Assembly: GCF_022664455.2 (NCBI RefSeq)
Contig: NZ_JAKRKC020000001.1
Location: forward strand, 930,001-994,000
Source of the DNA: Actinomadura luzonensis
Lineage (GTDB): Bacteria > Actinomycetota > Actinomycetes > Streptosporangiales > Streptosporangiaceae
Length of the DNA stretch: 64,000 bases
Reading direction: 5' to 3'
Shown here: one piece after another, positions 51,307 to 60,359 of the stretch
How the letters are laid out: every line of letters starts with the position of its first letter
Position numbering within the stretch: position 1 is the stretch's first letter
Notes under the pieces: generated by a model
What the model was told of the DNA's origin: nothing
What the model saw: only the letters and a program-made list of their open reading frames with translations
The model's database searches: none
Translations under genes and position numbers: made by a program

Positions 51307-51344
51307 GCGCCACGTCCGTACCTGTTTGCGGTGAGAGGTGCGGT

Positions 51345-53318
51345 TTAGTGGATGTTGCGGAAGGCGCGCCAGGTGTACGCCAGGGCGGCCGCTGCTGTGA
51401 TCGCCAGCAGTACGTAGCCGATGGTGTAGGCGCCGGTCGCCGCGTACACCACGCCCATCACGAGGGGCGGGAAGTAGCCGCCGAGGCCGCCGGCGGCGCC
51501 GACGAGGCCGGTGACCGTGCCCACCTTGGACGGCTCCACCACCTTGGCCACCAGCGCGAACACACCGCCCGTCCCGAGGCCGAGGAAGAAGGCCATGAGG
51601 ACGAAGCTCAGCCCGGCGGGCACCTCCAGGGGCGGGCGGAGCATCAGCACGAGCGCCATCACGACCACCCCCGCGAACGAGGTCAGCAGCACCCGGACGG
51701 CGCCCAGCCGGTCGGAGAGCGTGCCGCCCAGCGGCCGGGACAGGACTGCCGCGATTGAGAAACCCGCCGTGCGGACGCCGGCGTCGGTCTGGGCGAAGCG
51801 GTAGACGTTCTCCAGCAGGGTCGGCAGGTACGTGGAGAAGGCGACGAAACCACCGAAGGCGACCGCGTACAGGAAGGAGCACTGCCAGGTGGCCTTGACC
51901 TTGAGGGCGTCGCGCATGCGGGGCAGGGCGGGGGCGGTCGCCGGGGACCAGCGGGGCGAGTCGCGGCTCGCACCCAGCATCAGCAGGCCGGTCAGGGCCA
52001 GCACCGCCGCCATCAGCAGGTGGGTGGCCGGACGGCCGAACGCCTCCACCAGGCGGGGCGTGAAGAAGGCCGACAGCGCGGTCCCGCCCATGCCGGCGCC
52101 GAAGACGCCGGTCGCGAAGCCGCGGCGGGCGGGGTCGTACCAGGCGTTGACGAAGGGGATGCCGATGGCGAACGTCGTCCCGGGGATGCCGAGGAGGAAG
52201 CCCCAGAACAGCAGCCAGCCGTAGGAGTCGGACCAGCCGACGAACACCACCGGGACGATCGACACGAAACAGGCGATGGCGAACATCCGCCGGCCGCCGA
52301 AACGGTCGGTCAGCATGCCCGCCGGGATCCGGCCCAGGGCGCCGACCAGCACCGGGATCGCGATGAGGAGCGAGGTCTGGGTCGGGGAGAGGCCGAGGCG
52401 GCGGGTGTAGGAGCCGGCCAGGGGGCCGATGAGGTTCCAGGCCCAGAAGGTGATGGCGAAGGCGGTGGTGGCAAGGACCAGGTTGCGGGACCGCGCGCTG
52501 TCGGAGCGTGGGGGGCGAGGGGTATCGGGCTCATGGCGGCCGTTGTCGGCCTGGGGATCGGTGGTGTCGGGCTGGGGATCGGTGGTGTCGGGCTGAGAGC
52601 CTGCGGTGTCGGGCTGGGGGCGCGTGGCGCCGGGCCCAGGACGGGCGGGATCGGGCTGGGAGTGGGCGGGGTCGGGCCGAGGGTGGGTGCTGCCGGGCGC
52701 AGGGCGAGCGGGATCGGGCCGAGGTCCGGCGGGGCCGGATTGAGGGTGGGCGGTGCCGGGCGCGAGGCGGGCGGGCTCGGGCTCAGAGTGAGCGGGGTCG
52801 GGCTCAGGACGGGCGGGTTCGGGCAGGGATTCGGCGGGGCCGGGTCGAGGGTGGGTGGCGCCGGGCGCAGGGCGAGCGGGATCGGGTTCAGTGTGGGCAG
52901 GGTCGGGCTCAGGACGGGCAGGGTCGGGCTCAGGACGGGCAGGGTCGGGCTCAGGACGGGCAGGGTCGGGCTCAGGACGGGCGGAGGCGGATTCCGGGCG
53001 GAAGGAGGCGGATTCAGGACGCGCAGGGTCGGGCCCAGGACGCGCAGGGTCGGAGCCCCGGCGGGAGGAATCGGGCTCAGGGCGGGAGGGGTCGGGCTCA
53101 GGGCGGGCGGGGTCGGGTTCAAGGCGGGAGGAATCGGGCTCAGGGCGGGCGGGGTCGGGTTCAAGGCGGGCGGAGTCGGGTTCAAGGCGGGCGGGGTCGG
53201 GCTCAGGGTGGGGGGAGGCGGAGGTCGGGTGGGCCGGGGTGGGGGGAGGTTCGGTGGGAGCGGGGGCGGGGGTGGGGTGGTCCTGGTGAGGCTGGGAACC
53301 TTTACGAAGCTCAGACAT
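51345..53318 (-). CDS. narK: NarK-type nitrate/nitrite transporter with long heptapeptide-repeat N-terminus
   Basis: This protein of about 657 residues has a C-terminal MFS domain of the NarK/NasA type of about 375 residues: TTAFAITFWAWNLIGPLAGS, the nitrate-signature-like GIPGTTFAIGIPFVNAWYDP, then GFATGVFGAGMGGTALSAFF. It would exchange or import nitrate and nitrite for the adjacent nitrate reductase. The first 280 residues are a hydrophilic array of heptapeptides (PEPDPAR and variants). From the ATG at 53318 (MSELRKGSQ) down to the first helix there is no other in-frame ATG, GTG or TTG, so the repeat region must be translated with the transporter. It is divergent from narG, 45 bp away. Confidence 0.88.
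   Translation of the reverse strand: MSELRKGSQPHQDHPTPAPAPTEPPPTPAHPTSASPHPEPDPARLEPDSARLEPDPARPEPDSSRLEPDPARPEPDPSRPEPDSSRRGSDPARPGPDPARPESASFRPESASARPEPDPARPEPDPARPEPDPARPEPDPAHTEPDPARPAPGATHPRPGPAESLPEPARPEPDPAHSEPEPARLAPGTAHPQSGPAGPRPDPARPAPGSTHPRPDPAHSQPDPARPGPGATRPQPDTAGSQPDTTDPQPDTTDPQADNGRHEPDTPRPPRSDSARSRNLVLATTAFAITFWAWNLIGPLAGSYTRRLGLSPTQTSLLIAIPVLVGALGRIPAGMLTDRFGGRRMFAIACFVSIVPVVFVGWSDSYGWLLFWGFLLGIPGTTFAIGIPFVNAWYDPARRGFATGVFGAGMGGTALSAFFTPRLVEAFGRPATHLLMAAVLALTGLLMLGASRDSPRWSPATAPALPRMRDALKVKATWQCSFLYAVAFGGFVAFSTYLPTLLENVYRFAQTDAGVRTAGFSIAAVLSRPLGGTLSDRLGAVRVLLTSFAGVVVMALVLMLRPPLEVPAGLSFVLMAFFLGLGTGGVFALVAKVVEPSKVGTVTGLVGAAGGLGGYFPPLVMGVVYAATGAYTIGYVLLAITAAAALAYTWRAFRNIH
52560..53215 (-). 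repeat. 21-bp heptapeptide repeat array in narK
   Basis: More than 20 tandem copies of a 21-bp unit (e.g. GGGCAGGGTCGGGCTCAGGA) encode Pro-Glu-Pro-Asp-Pro-Ala-Arg and variants. A run of four is almost perfect near 52906-52981, while outer copies are diverged. Because the unit is a multiple of three, all six frames are open, which creates false genes on the other strand. Confidence 0.92.
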
Positions 53319-53363
53319 ACACCCTGTGTAACAGAGAGTCACTTTCTGTGATGAAGTGGGGGT
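53319..53363. promoter_or_regulatory. Divergent narK/narG control region (45 bp)
   Basis: Only 45 bp separate the narK and narG start codons. The region contains TCAC-N5-GTGA (53339-53351), a CRP/FNR-family-like dyad, but no clear FNR consensus (TTGAT-N4-ATCAA). GTGGGGG precedes narG at a short distance. Promoters must overlap each other or extend into coding sequence. Confidence 0.35.
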
Positions 53364-56300
53364 ATGAGCGCCGAGGACGTCCTACTCAAGACCGGCCGTT
53401 TCCTCCGCAGATCGGCGGACACCAGCGGCGACCTGCACACCCTGCGCCTGGCCGGCGGCATGGAGGGGGACGCCTTCTACCGGGACCGGTGGAGCCATGA
53501 CAAGATCGTCCGCTCCACCCACGGGGTGAACTGCACGGGTTCGTGTTCGTGGAAGGTGTACGTCAAGGACGGCATCATCACCTGGGAGACCCAGGAGACC
53601 GACTACCCGAGCGTCGGCCCCGACCGCCCCGAGTACGAGCCGCGCGGCTGTCCCCGCGGCGCCGCCTTCTCCTGGTACACCTACTCGCCGACGCGCATCC
53701 GCTACCCGTACGCGCGGGGTGTTCTGGTGGAGATGTACGCCGAGGCGCGGGAGCGGCTGGGCGACCCGGTGGCGGCTTGGGCGGAAATCACGGAAAATCC
53801 GGAAAAAAGGCGGAGCTACCAGCAGGCCCGCGGCCGCGGCGGCCTCGTCCGCGTCACCTGGGACCTCGCGACCGAGATGATCGCCGCCGCCCACGTCCAC
53901 ACCATCAAGACCTACGGCCCCGACCGGGTCGCCGGCTTCTCCCCCATCCCGGCCATGTCGATGGTCTCGCACGCGATCGGCTCCCGCTTCGTGTCGCTGA
54001 TCGGCGGCACCATGCTCTCGTTCTACGACTGGTACGCCGACCTGCCCGTCGCCTCGCCGCAGGTGTTCGGCGACCAGACCGACGTGCCGGAGTCGGCCGA
54101 CTGGTGGGACGCCGCGTACCTGCTGATGTGGGGCTCCAACGTTCCGGTGACGCGCACCCCGGACGCCCACTGGATGGCCGAGGCCCGCTACCGGGGCCAG
54201 AAGGTCGTGGTGGTGAGCCCCGACTTCAGCGACGCCGCCAAGTTCGCCGACGAGTTCCTGAGCGTGCGCCCCGGCACGGACGGCGCCCTCGCCATGGCGA
54301 TGGGCCACGTCCTGCTCAGGGAGTTCTTCGTGGAGAACGAGACGCCGTTCTTCACCGACTACGTCAAGCGCTTCACCGACCTGCCCTTCCTCGTCCGCCT
54401 GGAGGAGCGGGACGGCGGGTACGTGCCGGGCCGTTTCCTCACCGCCCAGGACCTGGGTGACCGGGAGGAGGCGGCCGAGTGGAAGACGGTCCTGCTGTCG
54501 CGCCACGGCCGCCCGGTGGTGCCGAACGGCTCGGCGGGGTTCCGCTGGACGGAGTCCGGCAAGGGCCGCTGGAACCTGAACCTGACCACCGACCCCCGGC
54601 TCACGGTCATGGACGAGTGGAGCCCGGCCGCCGAGGTGCTGCTGCCCCGCTTCGACGGCGGCGACCCCATGGTGCGGGGCGTGCCGGTGACCAGGATCAA
54701 CGGGCACCTCGTCACCACCGTGTACGATTTGCTGCTCGCCCAGTACGGCGTCCGCCGCCCCGGCCTGCCCGGCGACTGGCCGGAGGGCTACGAGGACGCG
54801 GCCCAGCCGTACACGCCGGCCTGGCAGGAGCCGATCACCGGCGTGCCGGCCGGGCGCGCCGCCCGGATCGCCCGCGAGTTCGCGCGGACCGCCGAGGCCA
54901 CCGAGGGTCGGTGCATGATCATCATGGGCGCGGGCGCGGCCCAGTGGTTCCACGGCGACACGATCTACCGCGCGTTCCTGTCGTTGCTGCTGCTGACCGG
55001 CTGCCAGGGCCGCAACGGCGGCGGCTGGGCGCACTACGTGGGCCAGGAGAAGTGCCGCCCGCTGGCGGGCTGGCAGGTGCTGGCGAGCGCCGCCGACTGG
55101 TCGCGCCCGCCCCGGCAGACCCCGGGCACGCCGTTCTGGTACCTGCACACCGACCAGTGGCGTTACGACCGCTTCGACGCGGGCGAGCTGGCCTCGCCGC
55201 TGGGCCGGGGCGCCTTCCGCGGCCGGCACACGGCGGACCTGGTGGCCGAGGCGGTGCGCAACGGCTGGATGCCGATGGCCCCGGCGTTCGACCGCAACCC
55301 GCTGGAGCTGGGCGAGGCCGAGGACCCGGTCGCGTACACGCGGGAGGAGCTGCGCGCGGGCCGGCTCCGGTACGCGGCCGACGATCCCGACGACCCGCGC
55401 AACTGGCCGCGCGTGCTCACGCTCTGGCGCTCCAACCTGTTCGGCTCCAGCGCCAAGGGCAACGAGTACTTCCTGCACCACCTGCTGGGCGCCACCTCCA
55501 ACCTGGAGCACCCGGATCCGGAGGCGGCGACCGGCAAGCTGGACCTGCTGCTCACGATCGACTTCCGGATGACGTCCTCGACGGTCTTCTCCGACCTCGT
55601 GCTGCCCGCGGCCACCTGGTACGAGAAGCACGACCTCTCCTCGACCGACATGCACCCGTTCGTGCACGCGTTCAACCCGGCGATCAGCCCGCCCTGGGAG
55701 ACCCGCACCGACTTCGCCGCCTTCCACGCCATCGCCCGCGCCTTCAGCGCGCTGGCCGGCCGGCACCTGGGCGTGCGCCGGGACGTGGTGGCGGCGGCCC
55801 ACCAGCACGACACGCCGTCGGAGCTCAGTCACGTCCGCGAGCCCGCGCTGCACGTCGTCGAGCGCGACTACGGGGCGGTCGCCGAGAAGCTGGCCGCGCT
55901 CGGCCCGCTCGCGGAGCGGCTGGGCCTGGCGGTCAAGGGCGTGACGTTCCAGCCGGACGAGGAGGTCGCCTGGCTCGGGACGCGCTGCGGCCTGGTGCCG
56001 CGCGGCGTGGCCAAGGGCCGGCCGCTGCTGGACACCGACGCCAAGGCGTGCGAGGCGATCCTCGCGCTGTCGGGCGTGAGCAACGGCCGCCTGGCGGTGC
56101 AGGGGTTCCGGCAGCTCGCCGAGCGCACGGGGACGGACCTGTCGGGGCTGGCGCACGAGGGCCACCGGATCGTCTTCTCCGACACGCAGGCCCGGCCGGT
56201 GCACGTGGCGTCGAGCCCGGAGTGGTCGGGCAAGGAGTCCGCGGGCCGCCGCTACGCGCCGTTCACGATCAACGTTGAGCACGGCAAGCCCTGGCACACC

Positions 56301-56864
56301 CTCACCGGCCGCATGCACTTCTTCCTCGACCACGACTGGATGCACGAGTACGGCGAGTCGCTGCCGACCTACCGGCCGCCGCTGGACCTGGCCGCGCTGC
56401 TCGGCGAGAGCGGCCGGCTGAGGTACCTGACCCCGCACAGCAAGTGGTCGATCCACTCGGAGTATCAGGACAACCTGCTCATGTTGTCGCTGTCGCGCGG
56501 CGGCCCCACGATCTGGATGAGCGTCGAGGACGCGGCCGGGCTCGGCATCGCCGACAACGACTGGGTGGAGGCGGTGAACCGCAACGGCGTGGTGGTGGCC
56601 CGCGCGATCGTCTCCCACCGCATGCCGCCGGGCTCGGTCTACATGTACCACGCCCAGGACCGCCTGATCGACGTGCCGCTGTCGGAGGAGACCGGCCGCC
56701 GCGGCGGCATCCACAACGCGCTGACCAGGGTGCTCATCAAGCCGACGCACATGATCGGCGGCCACGCCCAGCTCTCGTTCGGCTTCAACTACCTCGGCCC
56801 GACCGGCAACCAGCGCGACGAGCTCACGACCATCCGCCGCCGTTCGCAGGAGGTGCGCTACTGA
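53364..56864 (+). CDS. narG: Respiratory nitrate reductase alpha subunit
   Basis: This 1166-residue molybdenum-bis-MGD subunit reduces nitrate to nitrite on the cytoplasmic side of the membrane. His53, Cys57, Cys61 (HGVNCTGSC) and Cys96 match the unusual FS0 [4Fe-4S] ligands. The region YADLPVASPQVFGDQTDVPE contains the Asp that coordinates Mo in NarG. It ends in the usual C-terminal MGD-binding domain (NWVEAVNRNGVVVA-type segment, GGHAQLSFGFNYLGPTGNQR). There is no twin-Arg leader, consistent with NarGHI facing inward. The stop overlaps the narH start (TGATG). Confidence 0.96.
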   Translation: MSAEDVLLKTGRFLRRSADTSGDLHTLRLAGGMEGDAFYRDRWSHDKIVRSTHGVNCTGSCSWKVYVKDGIITWETQETDYPSVGPDRPEYEPRGCPRGAAFSWYTYSPTRIRYPYARGVLVEMYAEARERLGDPVAAWAEITENPEKRRSYQQARGRGGLVRVTWDLATEMIAAAHVHTIKTYGPDRVAGFSPIPAMSMVSHAIGSRFVSLIGGTMLSFYDWYADLPVASPQVFGDQTDVPESADWWDAAYLLMWGSNVPVTRTPDAHWMAEARYRGQKVVVVSPDFSDAAKFADEFLSVRPGTDGALAMAMGHVLLREFFVENETPFFTDYVKRFTDLPFLVRLEERDGGYVPGRFLTAQDLGDREEAAEWKTVLLSRHGRPVVPNGSAGFRWTESGKGRWNLNLTTDPRLTVMDEWSPAAEVLLPRFDGGDPMVRGVPVTRINGHLVTTVYDLLLAQYGVRRPGLPGDWPEGYEDAAQPYTPAWQEPITGVPAGRAARIAREFARTAEATEGRCMIIMGAGAAQWFHGDTIYRAFLSLLLLTGCQGRNGGGWAHYVGQEKCRPLAGWQVLASAADWSRPPRQTPGTPFWYLHTDQWRYDRFDAGELASPLGRGAFRGRHTADLVAEAVRNGWMPMAPAFDRNPLELGEAEDPVAYTREELRAGRLRYAADDPDDPRNWPRVLTLWRSNLFGSSAKGNEYFLHHLLGATSNLEHPDPEAATGKLDLLLTIDFRMTSSTVFSDLVLPAATWYEKHDLSSTDMHPFVHAFNPAISPPWETRTDFAAFHAIARAFSALAGRHLGVRRDVVAAAHQHDTPSELSHVREPALHVVERDYGAVAEKLAALGPLAERLGLAVKGVTFQPDEEVAWLGTRCGLVPRGVAKGRPLLDTDAKACEAILALSGVSNGRLAVQGFRQLAERTGTDLSGLAHEGHRIVFSDTQARPVHVASSPEWSGKESAGRRYAPFTINVEHGKPWHTLTGRMHFFLDHDWMHEYGESLPTYRPPLDLAALLGESGRLRYLTPHSKWSIHSEYQDNLLMLSLSRGGPTIWMSVEDAAGLGIADNDWVEAVNRNGVVVARAIVSHRMPPGSVYMYHAQDRLIDVPLSEETGRRGGIHNALTRVLIKPTHMIGGHAQLSFGFNYLGPTGNQRDELTTIRRRSQEVRY

Positions 56865-58468
56865 TGCGGATCATGGCCCAGATCGCCATGGTGATGAACC
56901 TGGACAAGTGCATCGGCTGCCACACCTGCTCGGTGACCTGCAAGCAGACGTGGACCAACCGGCCGGGCGTCGAGTACGTCTGGTTCAACAACGTCGAGAC
57001 CCGCCCCGGCCAGGGCTACCCGCGCCGCTACGAGGACCAGGAGCGCTGGCGGGGCGGCTGGACCCTGGACCGCAAGGGCCGGCTCAAGCCCCGCGCCGGC
57101 GGCCGGCTGCGCAAGCTGCTCACCATCTTCGCCAACCCGTTGATGCCCTCCATCCAGGACTACTACGAGCCCTGGACCTACGACTACGAGAACCTCACCC
57201 GGGCCCCGCTGTCCGACGACGTCCCGGTGGCGCCGCCGCGCTCGCTGCTGAGCGGCGAGCCGACCGCGATCGAGTGGAGCGCCAACTGGGACGACGACCT
57301 CGGCGGCGACCCGTCGCCCGACCCGGTGCTGGCCGAGGTGTCGGAGCAGGTCAAGCTGTCGTTCGAAGAGGCGTTCATGTTCTACCTGCCGCGCATCTGC
57401 GAGCACTGCCTCAACCCGTCGTGCGTGGCCTCCTGCCCGTCGGGCGCGCTGTACAAGCGCGAGGAGGACGGCATCGTGCTGGTCGACCAGGACCGCTGCC
57501 GGGGCTGGCGCATGTGCGTGACCGGGTGCCCATACAAGAAGGTGTACTTCAACCACAAGACCGGCAAGGCCGAGAAGTGCACGTTCTGCTTCCCGCGGGT
57601 CGAGGTGGGCCTGCCGACCGTCTGCTCCGAGACGTGCGTCGGCCGGCTGCGTTACCTCGGGGTCCTGCTGTACGACGCCGACCGGGTCGCCGAGGCCGCC
57701 GCGGTGCCGGACGAGCGCGACCTGTACGAGGCCCAGCTCGACCTGTTCGTGGACCCGGACGACCCGGCGGTCGCCACGGCGGGGCTGCCCGCCGAGTGGG
57801 TGGAGGCGGCCCGCCGCTCGCCGGTGTACGACCTGGTCAAGAGGTACCGGATCGCGCTCCCCCTGCATCCGGAGTACCGGACCCTGCCCATGGTCTGGTA
57901 CGTCCCGCCGCTCTCGCCGGTGGTGGACGCGCTGGCCGGCACCGGGCACGACGGCGAGGACGCGGTCAACCTGTTCGCCGCCATCGACGCGCTGCGCATC
58001 CCGATCGGCTACCTGGCGGGGCTGTTCACGGCGGGCGACCCGGCGCCGGTGACCGCCGCGCTGCGCCGCCTGGCCGCGATGCGCTCGTACATGCGGGCGG
58101 TCAACCTGGGCCGCACGCCGGTCCTGCCGCCGGAGGCGGGCCTGCCGGAGGAGGAGCTGGCGGCGATGTACCGGCTGCTGGCCCTCGCCAAGTACGACGA
58201 GCGGTACGTCATCCCGACCGCGTACGGCAACCAGCCCGGCGTGGTGGAGGAGGCCGGGTGCAGCCTGGACTACGACGGCGGGCCGGGCATGCAGCCGCCG
58301 TTCGGCGAGGCGTCGGGCCGTCCCGTGCCGGTCTCGATCGAGAGCTTCCACGGCCTGAAGGAGCGCCAGACCGGCGACGAGGTCACCCGCGACCGGGTGA
58401 ACCTGCTCAACTGGGACGGCCGCGGCACCCCGGCGGGGTTGTTCCCGCCGCGAAGGAGGAAGCCGTGA
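56864..58468 (+). CDS. narH: Respiratory nitrate reductase beta subunit
   Basis: This 534-residue iron-sulfur subunit has four cluster motifs: CIGCHTCSVTCKQTW, CEHCLNPSCVASCP, CRGWRMCVTGCPYKK (Trp in place of a Cys, as in the NarH [3Fe-4S] cluster) and CTFCFPRVEVGLPTVCSETC. It transfers electrons from the NarI hemes to NarG. It starts by TGATG overlap with narG and ends by GTGA overlap with narJ, so it is fully coupled. Its length and cysteine set are complete. Confidence 0.96.
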   Translation: MRIMAQIAMVMNLDKCIGCHTCSVTCKQTWTNRPGVEYVWFNNVETRPGQGYPRRYEDQERWRGGWTLDRKGRLKPRAGGRLRKLLTIFANPLMPSIQDYYEPWTYDYENLTRAPLSDDVPVAPPRSLLSGEPTAIEWSANWDDDLGGDPSPDPVLAEVSEQVKLSFEEAFMFYLPRICEHCLNPSCVASCPSGALYKREEDGIVLVDQDRCRGWRMCVTGCPYKKVYFNHKTGKAEKCTFCFPRVEVGLPTVCSETCVGRLRYLGVLLYDADRVAEAAAVPDERDLYEAQLDLFVDPDDPAVATAGLPAEWVEAARRSPVYDLVKRYRIALPLHPEYRTLPMVWYVPPLSPVVDALAGTGHDGEDAVNLFAAIDALRIPIGYLAGLFTAGDPAPVTAALRRLAAMRSYMRAVNLGRTPVLPPEAGLPEEELAAMYRLLALAKYDERYVIPTAYGNQPGVVEEAGCSLDYDGGPGMQPPFGEASGRPVPVSIESFHGLKERQTGDEVTRDRVNLLNWDGRGTPAGLFPPRRRKP

Positions 58469-59013
58469 GGGTGCTCTGGCAGGCCGCCGCCCACCTGCTG
58501 GCCTACCCGGACGAGCGGTTCTGGCGGCGGCTGCCGCTGATCAGGCAGGCGGCCGAGCCGCACTTCGCCGCGTTCCTGGCCAGGATCGCCGAGCTGGGGC
58601 CGGGCGAGCTGGCCGCGCACTACGTCGAGACCTTCGACCTGGACCGGCGCTGCTGCCTCTACCTGACCTACTACGCCGACGGCGACACCCGGCGCCGCGG
58701 CGAGTCGCTGGCCGCGCTGAAGCGCCGCTACCGGGCCGCCGGGTGGGAGCTGCTGGAGGACGAGCTGCCCGACTTCCTGCCGGTGGTGCTGGAGTTCGCC
58801 GCGCTGGACCCGGCCGGCGCCGAGGTGCTGCGGGAGCACCAGGTGGGGCTGGAGCTGCTGCGGGCGGCGCTCGGCGAGCGCGGGTCGCCGTACGCGGAGG
58901 TGGTGGGCGCGGTGTGCGGCGCGCTCCCGCCGCCGACCGCGGAGCAGCGGGCGGCCGCGCGGCGGCTGGCGGCCGGCGGGCCCCCGGCGGAGACGGTCGG
59001 GAGGCACGCGTGA
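58465..59013 (+). CDS. narJ: Nitrate reductase molybdenum cofactor assembly chaperone
   Basis: This 182-residue NarJ-type chaperone is all-helical, with the conserved LLAYPDERFWRRLPLI, the ETFDLDRRCCLYLTYYADGD motif (family signature 'tFD...r.sLyltyy..GDtr.RG') and ELPDFLPVVLEFAAL. It binds apo-NarG and helps insert the Mo cofactor and FS0 cluster; it is not in the final complex. The GTG start overlaps the narH stop and the stop overlaps the narI start. Confidence 0.94.
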   Translation: MRVLWQAAAHLLAYPDERFWRRLPLIRQAAEPHFAAFLARIAELGPGELAAHYVETFDLDRRCCLYLTYYADGDTRRRGESLAALKRRYRAAGWELLEDELPDFLPVVLEFAALDPAGAEVLREHQVGLELLRAALGERGSPYAEVVGAVCGALPPPTAEQRAAARRLAAGGPPAETVGRHA

Positions 59014-59690
59014 GCTGGGGCGAGAGCGTGGTGTGGACCGTGGCCCCGTACGTGACCATCGTGATCTTCATCGGCGGCCTGGTCTGGCGTTACCGCTACG
59101 ACCAGTTCGGCTGGACCACCCGCTCCTCCCAGCTCTACGAGCGGCGGCTGCTGCGGGTGGCCAGCCCGCTGTTCCACTACGCGCTGATCTTCGTGGTCGT
59201 GGGGCACGTCACGGGGCTGCTCATCCCGCTGAGCTGGACCGACGCGATCGGGGTGAGCAACGCGACCTATCACGCGAACGCCCTGGTCTGGGGCGGCGTC
59301 GCCGGGCTGGCCACGCTCGTCGGGCTGGCCCTGCTGATCTACCGGCGGCGGACGCGGGGGCCGGTGTTCCTGGCGACGACGAGGAACGACAAGACGATGT
59401 ACCTGGTGCTGGCGCTGGCGATCGTGACGGGCGTGGTGACCACGGTGGCGGGGTTCGCGCCGAGCGAGGTGAGCTACCGGACGACGGTCGCGCCGTGGTT
59501 CCGCAGGGTGCTCACGCTGAGTCCTGATCCGGCCGCGATGGGTCACGCGAGCGGTCTTTACAAACTGCACACGGTGGTGGGGATGGCGCTGGTCGTCCTC
59601 TTCCCGTTCAGCCGCTTGGTGCACGCGCTTTCCGCCCCGTTGCCCTATTTGTTCCGTCCTTACATCGTGTATCGGAGGCGGGCGAGGTAG
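59010..59690 (+). CDS. narI: Respiratory nitrate reductase gamma subunit (cytochrome b)
   Basis: This 226-residue membrane subunit has five helices. Heme-ligand histidines are visible in SPLFHYALIFVVVGHVTGLL (two) and LHTVVGMALVVLFPFSRLVH (two). It oxidises menaquinol and anchors NarGH at the inner face of the membrane. The GTG start overlaps the narJ stop (GTGA). The narGHJI order is the standard one, and the four genes form a completely overlapping translational unit. Confidence 0.95.
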   Translation: MSWGESVVWTVAPYVTIVIFIGGLVWRYRYDQFGWTTRSSQLYERRLLRVASPLFHYALIFVVVGHVTGLLIPLSWTDAIGVSNATYHANALVWGGVAGLATLVGLALLIYRRRTRGPVFLATTRNDKTMYLVLALAIVTGVVTTVAGFAPSEVSYRTTVAPWFRRVLTLSPDPAAMGHASGLYKLHTVVGMALVVLFPFSRLVHALSAPLPYLFRPYIVYRRRAR

Positions 59691-59738
59691 CGTGGCGCGG
59701 GTCCCGGGAGGGGTCCGGGTACGCCAGAATCGTCCCTT

Positions 59739-60359
59739 GTGAAGCACGGGTACACCAACAGCACATTCGGCGACGGCGCCCTGGTCGTGAAGTGCTACCA
59801 GGGCCCCGAGGCGGCGTTCAGGCTGAGCACGGAGAGCAGATACCTGCGCCGCCTGCGCGGCCGGGTCCCCGTCCCGCGCGTTCACAAGATCACCTCCAAC
59901 AGCCTGACCACCCGGTTCGTCTCCGGCGAGCACGGCCAGGACCTCATGGACGACGGCCACGCCCTGGAGGTGCTCACCGAGTGCGGCCGCGTCCTCGGCG
60001 GCATCCACCGCCTGGGGATCGTGCACGGCGACTACGGCCCGCAGAACATGCTCTTCGACCCGGCCACCTTCCGGACCACCGCGATCCTCGACTGGGAGTG
60101 GGCGCACCCCGGCCGCCCGGTCGAGGACCTCGCGTGGTGCGAATGGATCATCCGCAGCCACCACCCGGAGCACGTGCCGCTGCTGGAGCACTTCTTCGCC
60201 GCCTACGACGGGCTCGTCCCGGTCTGGGAGGAGCGGCAGGCGGCCATGGTGGCGCGCTGCCGGGCGCTGCTCGACTTCTGCGCGCGGTGGGAGCCCGGCG
60301 GCGACGGCGAGAAGCTGTGGCTCACCAGGCTCGACGTCACCTCCGCCTGGACGGAGTGA
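59739..60359 (+). CDS. Aminoglycoside phosphotransferase-like protein (1)
   Basis: This 206-residue kinase-like protein starts with GTG and has VVKCYQGPEAAFRLSTESRY (ATP-binding lobe), the catalytic loop IVHGDYGPQNMLFDP (Brenner motif, catalytic Asp) and the metal-binding ILDWEWAHPGRPVEDLAW. It lacks part of the usual N-lobe (typical APH about 260-300), so it is a short form. Clinical resistance cannot be inferred, because such genes are common in actinomycetes with many small-molecule substrates. Its end overlaps the convergent second APH-like gene by 23 bp. Confidence 0.85.
   Translation: MKHGYTNSTFGDGALVVKCYQGPEAAFRLSTESRYLRRLRGRVPVPRVHKITSNSLTTRFVSGEHGQDLMDDGHALEVLTECGRVLGGIHRLGIVHGDYGPQNMLFDPATFRTTAILDWEWAHPGRPVEDLAWCEWIIRSHHPEHVPLLEHFFAAYDGLVPVWEERQAAMVARCRALLDFCARWEPGGDGEKLWLTRLDVTSAWTE

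Larger units (their letters stand above)
50788..51344. other. Repeat-rich intergenic region, no convincing gene
   Basis: These 557 bp between the ABC exporter start and the narK stop, both on the minus strand, hold two repeat blocks. One is a GCC/ACC/ATC trinucleotide-rich stretch (about 50860-50990) with nine-base ATCGCCACC copies. The other is five 19-bp units at 51212-51306. Open frames through it give only poly-Gly or Arg/Pro repeats and have no ribosome sites, so I call no gene. It must contain the promoter of the ABC exporter genes. Confidence 0.7.

Noticed and set aside
52020..53351. Long plus-strand open frames (440 and 330 codons) across narK
   Set aside because: They consist only of the reverse reading of the 21-bp repeats (Gly/Val/Arg-rich), have no ribosome site and are explained by a unit length divisible by three.
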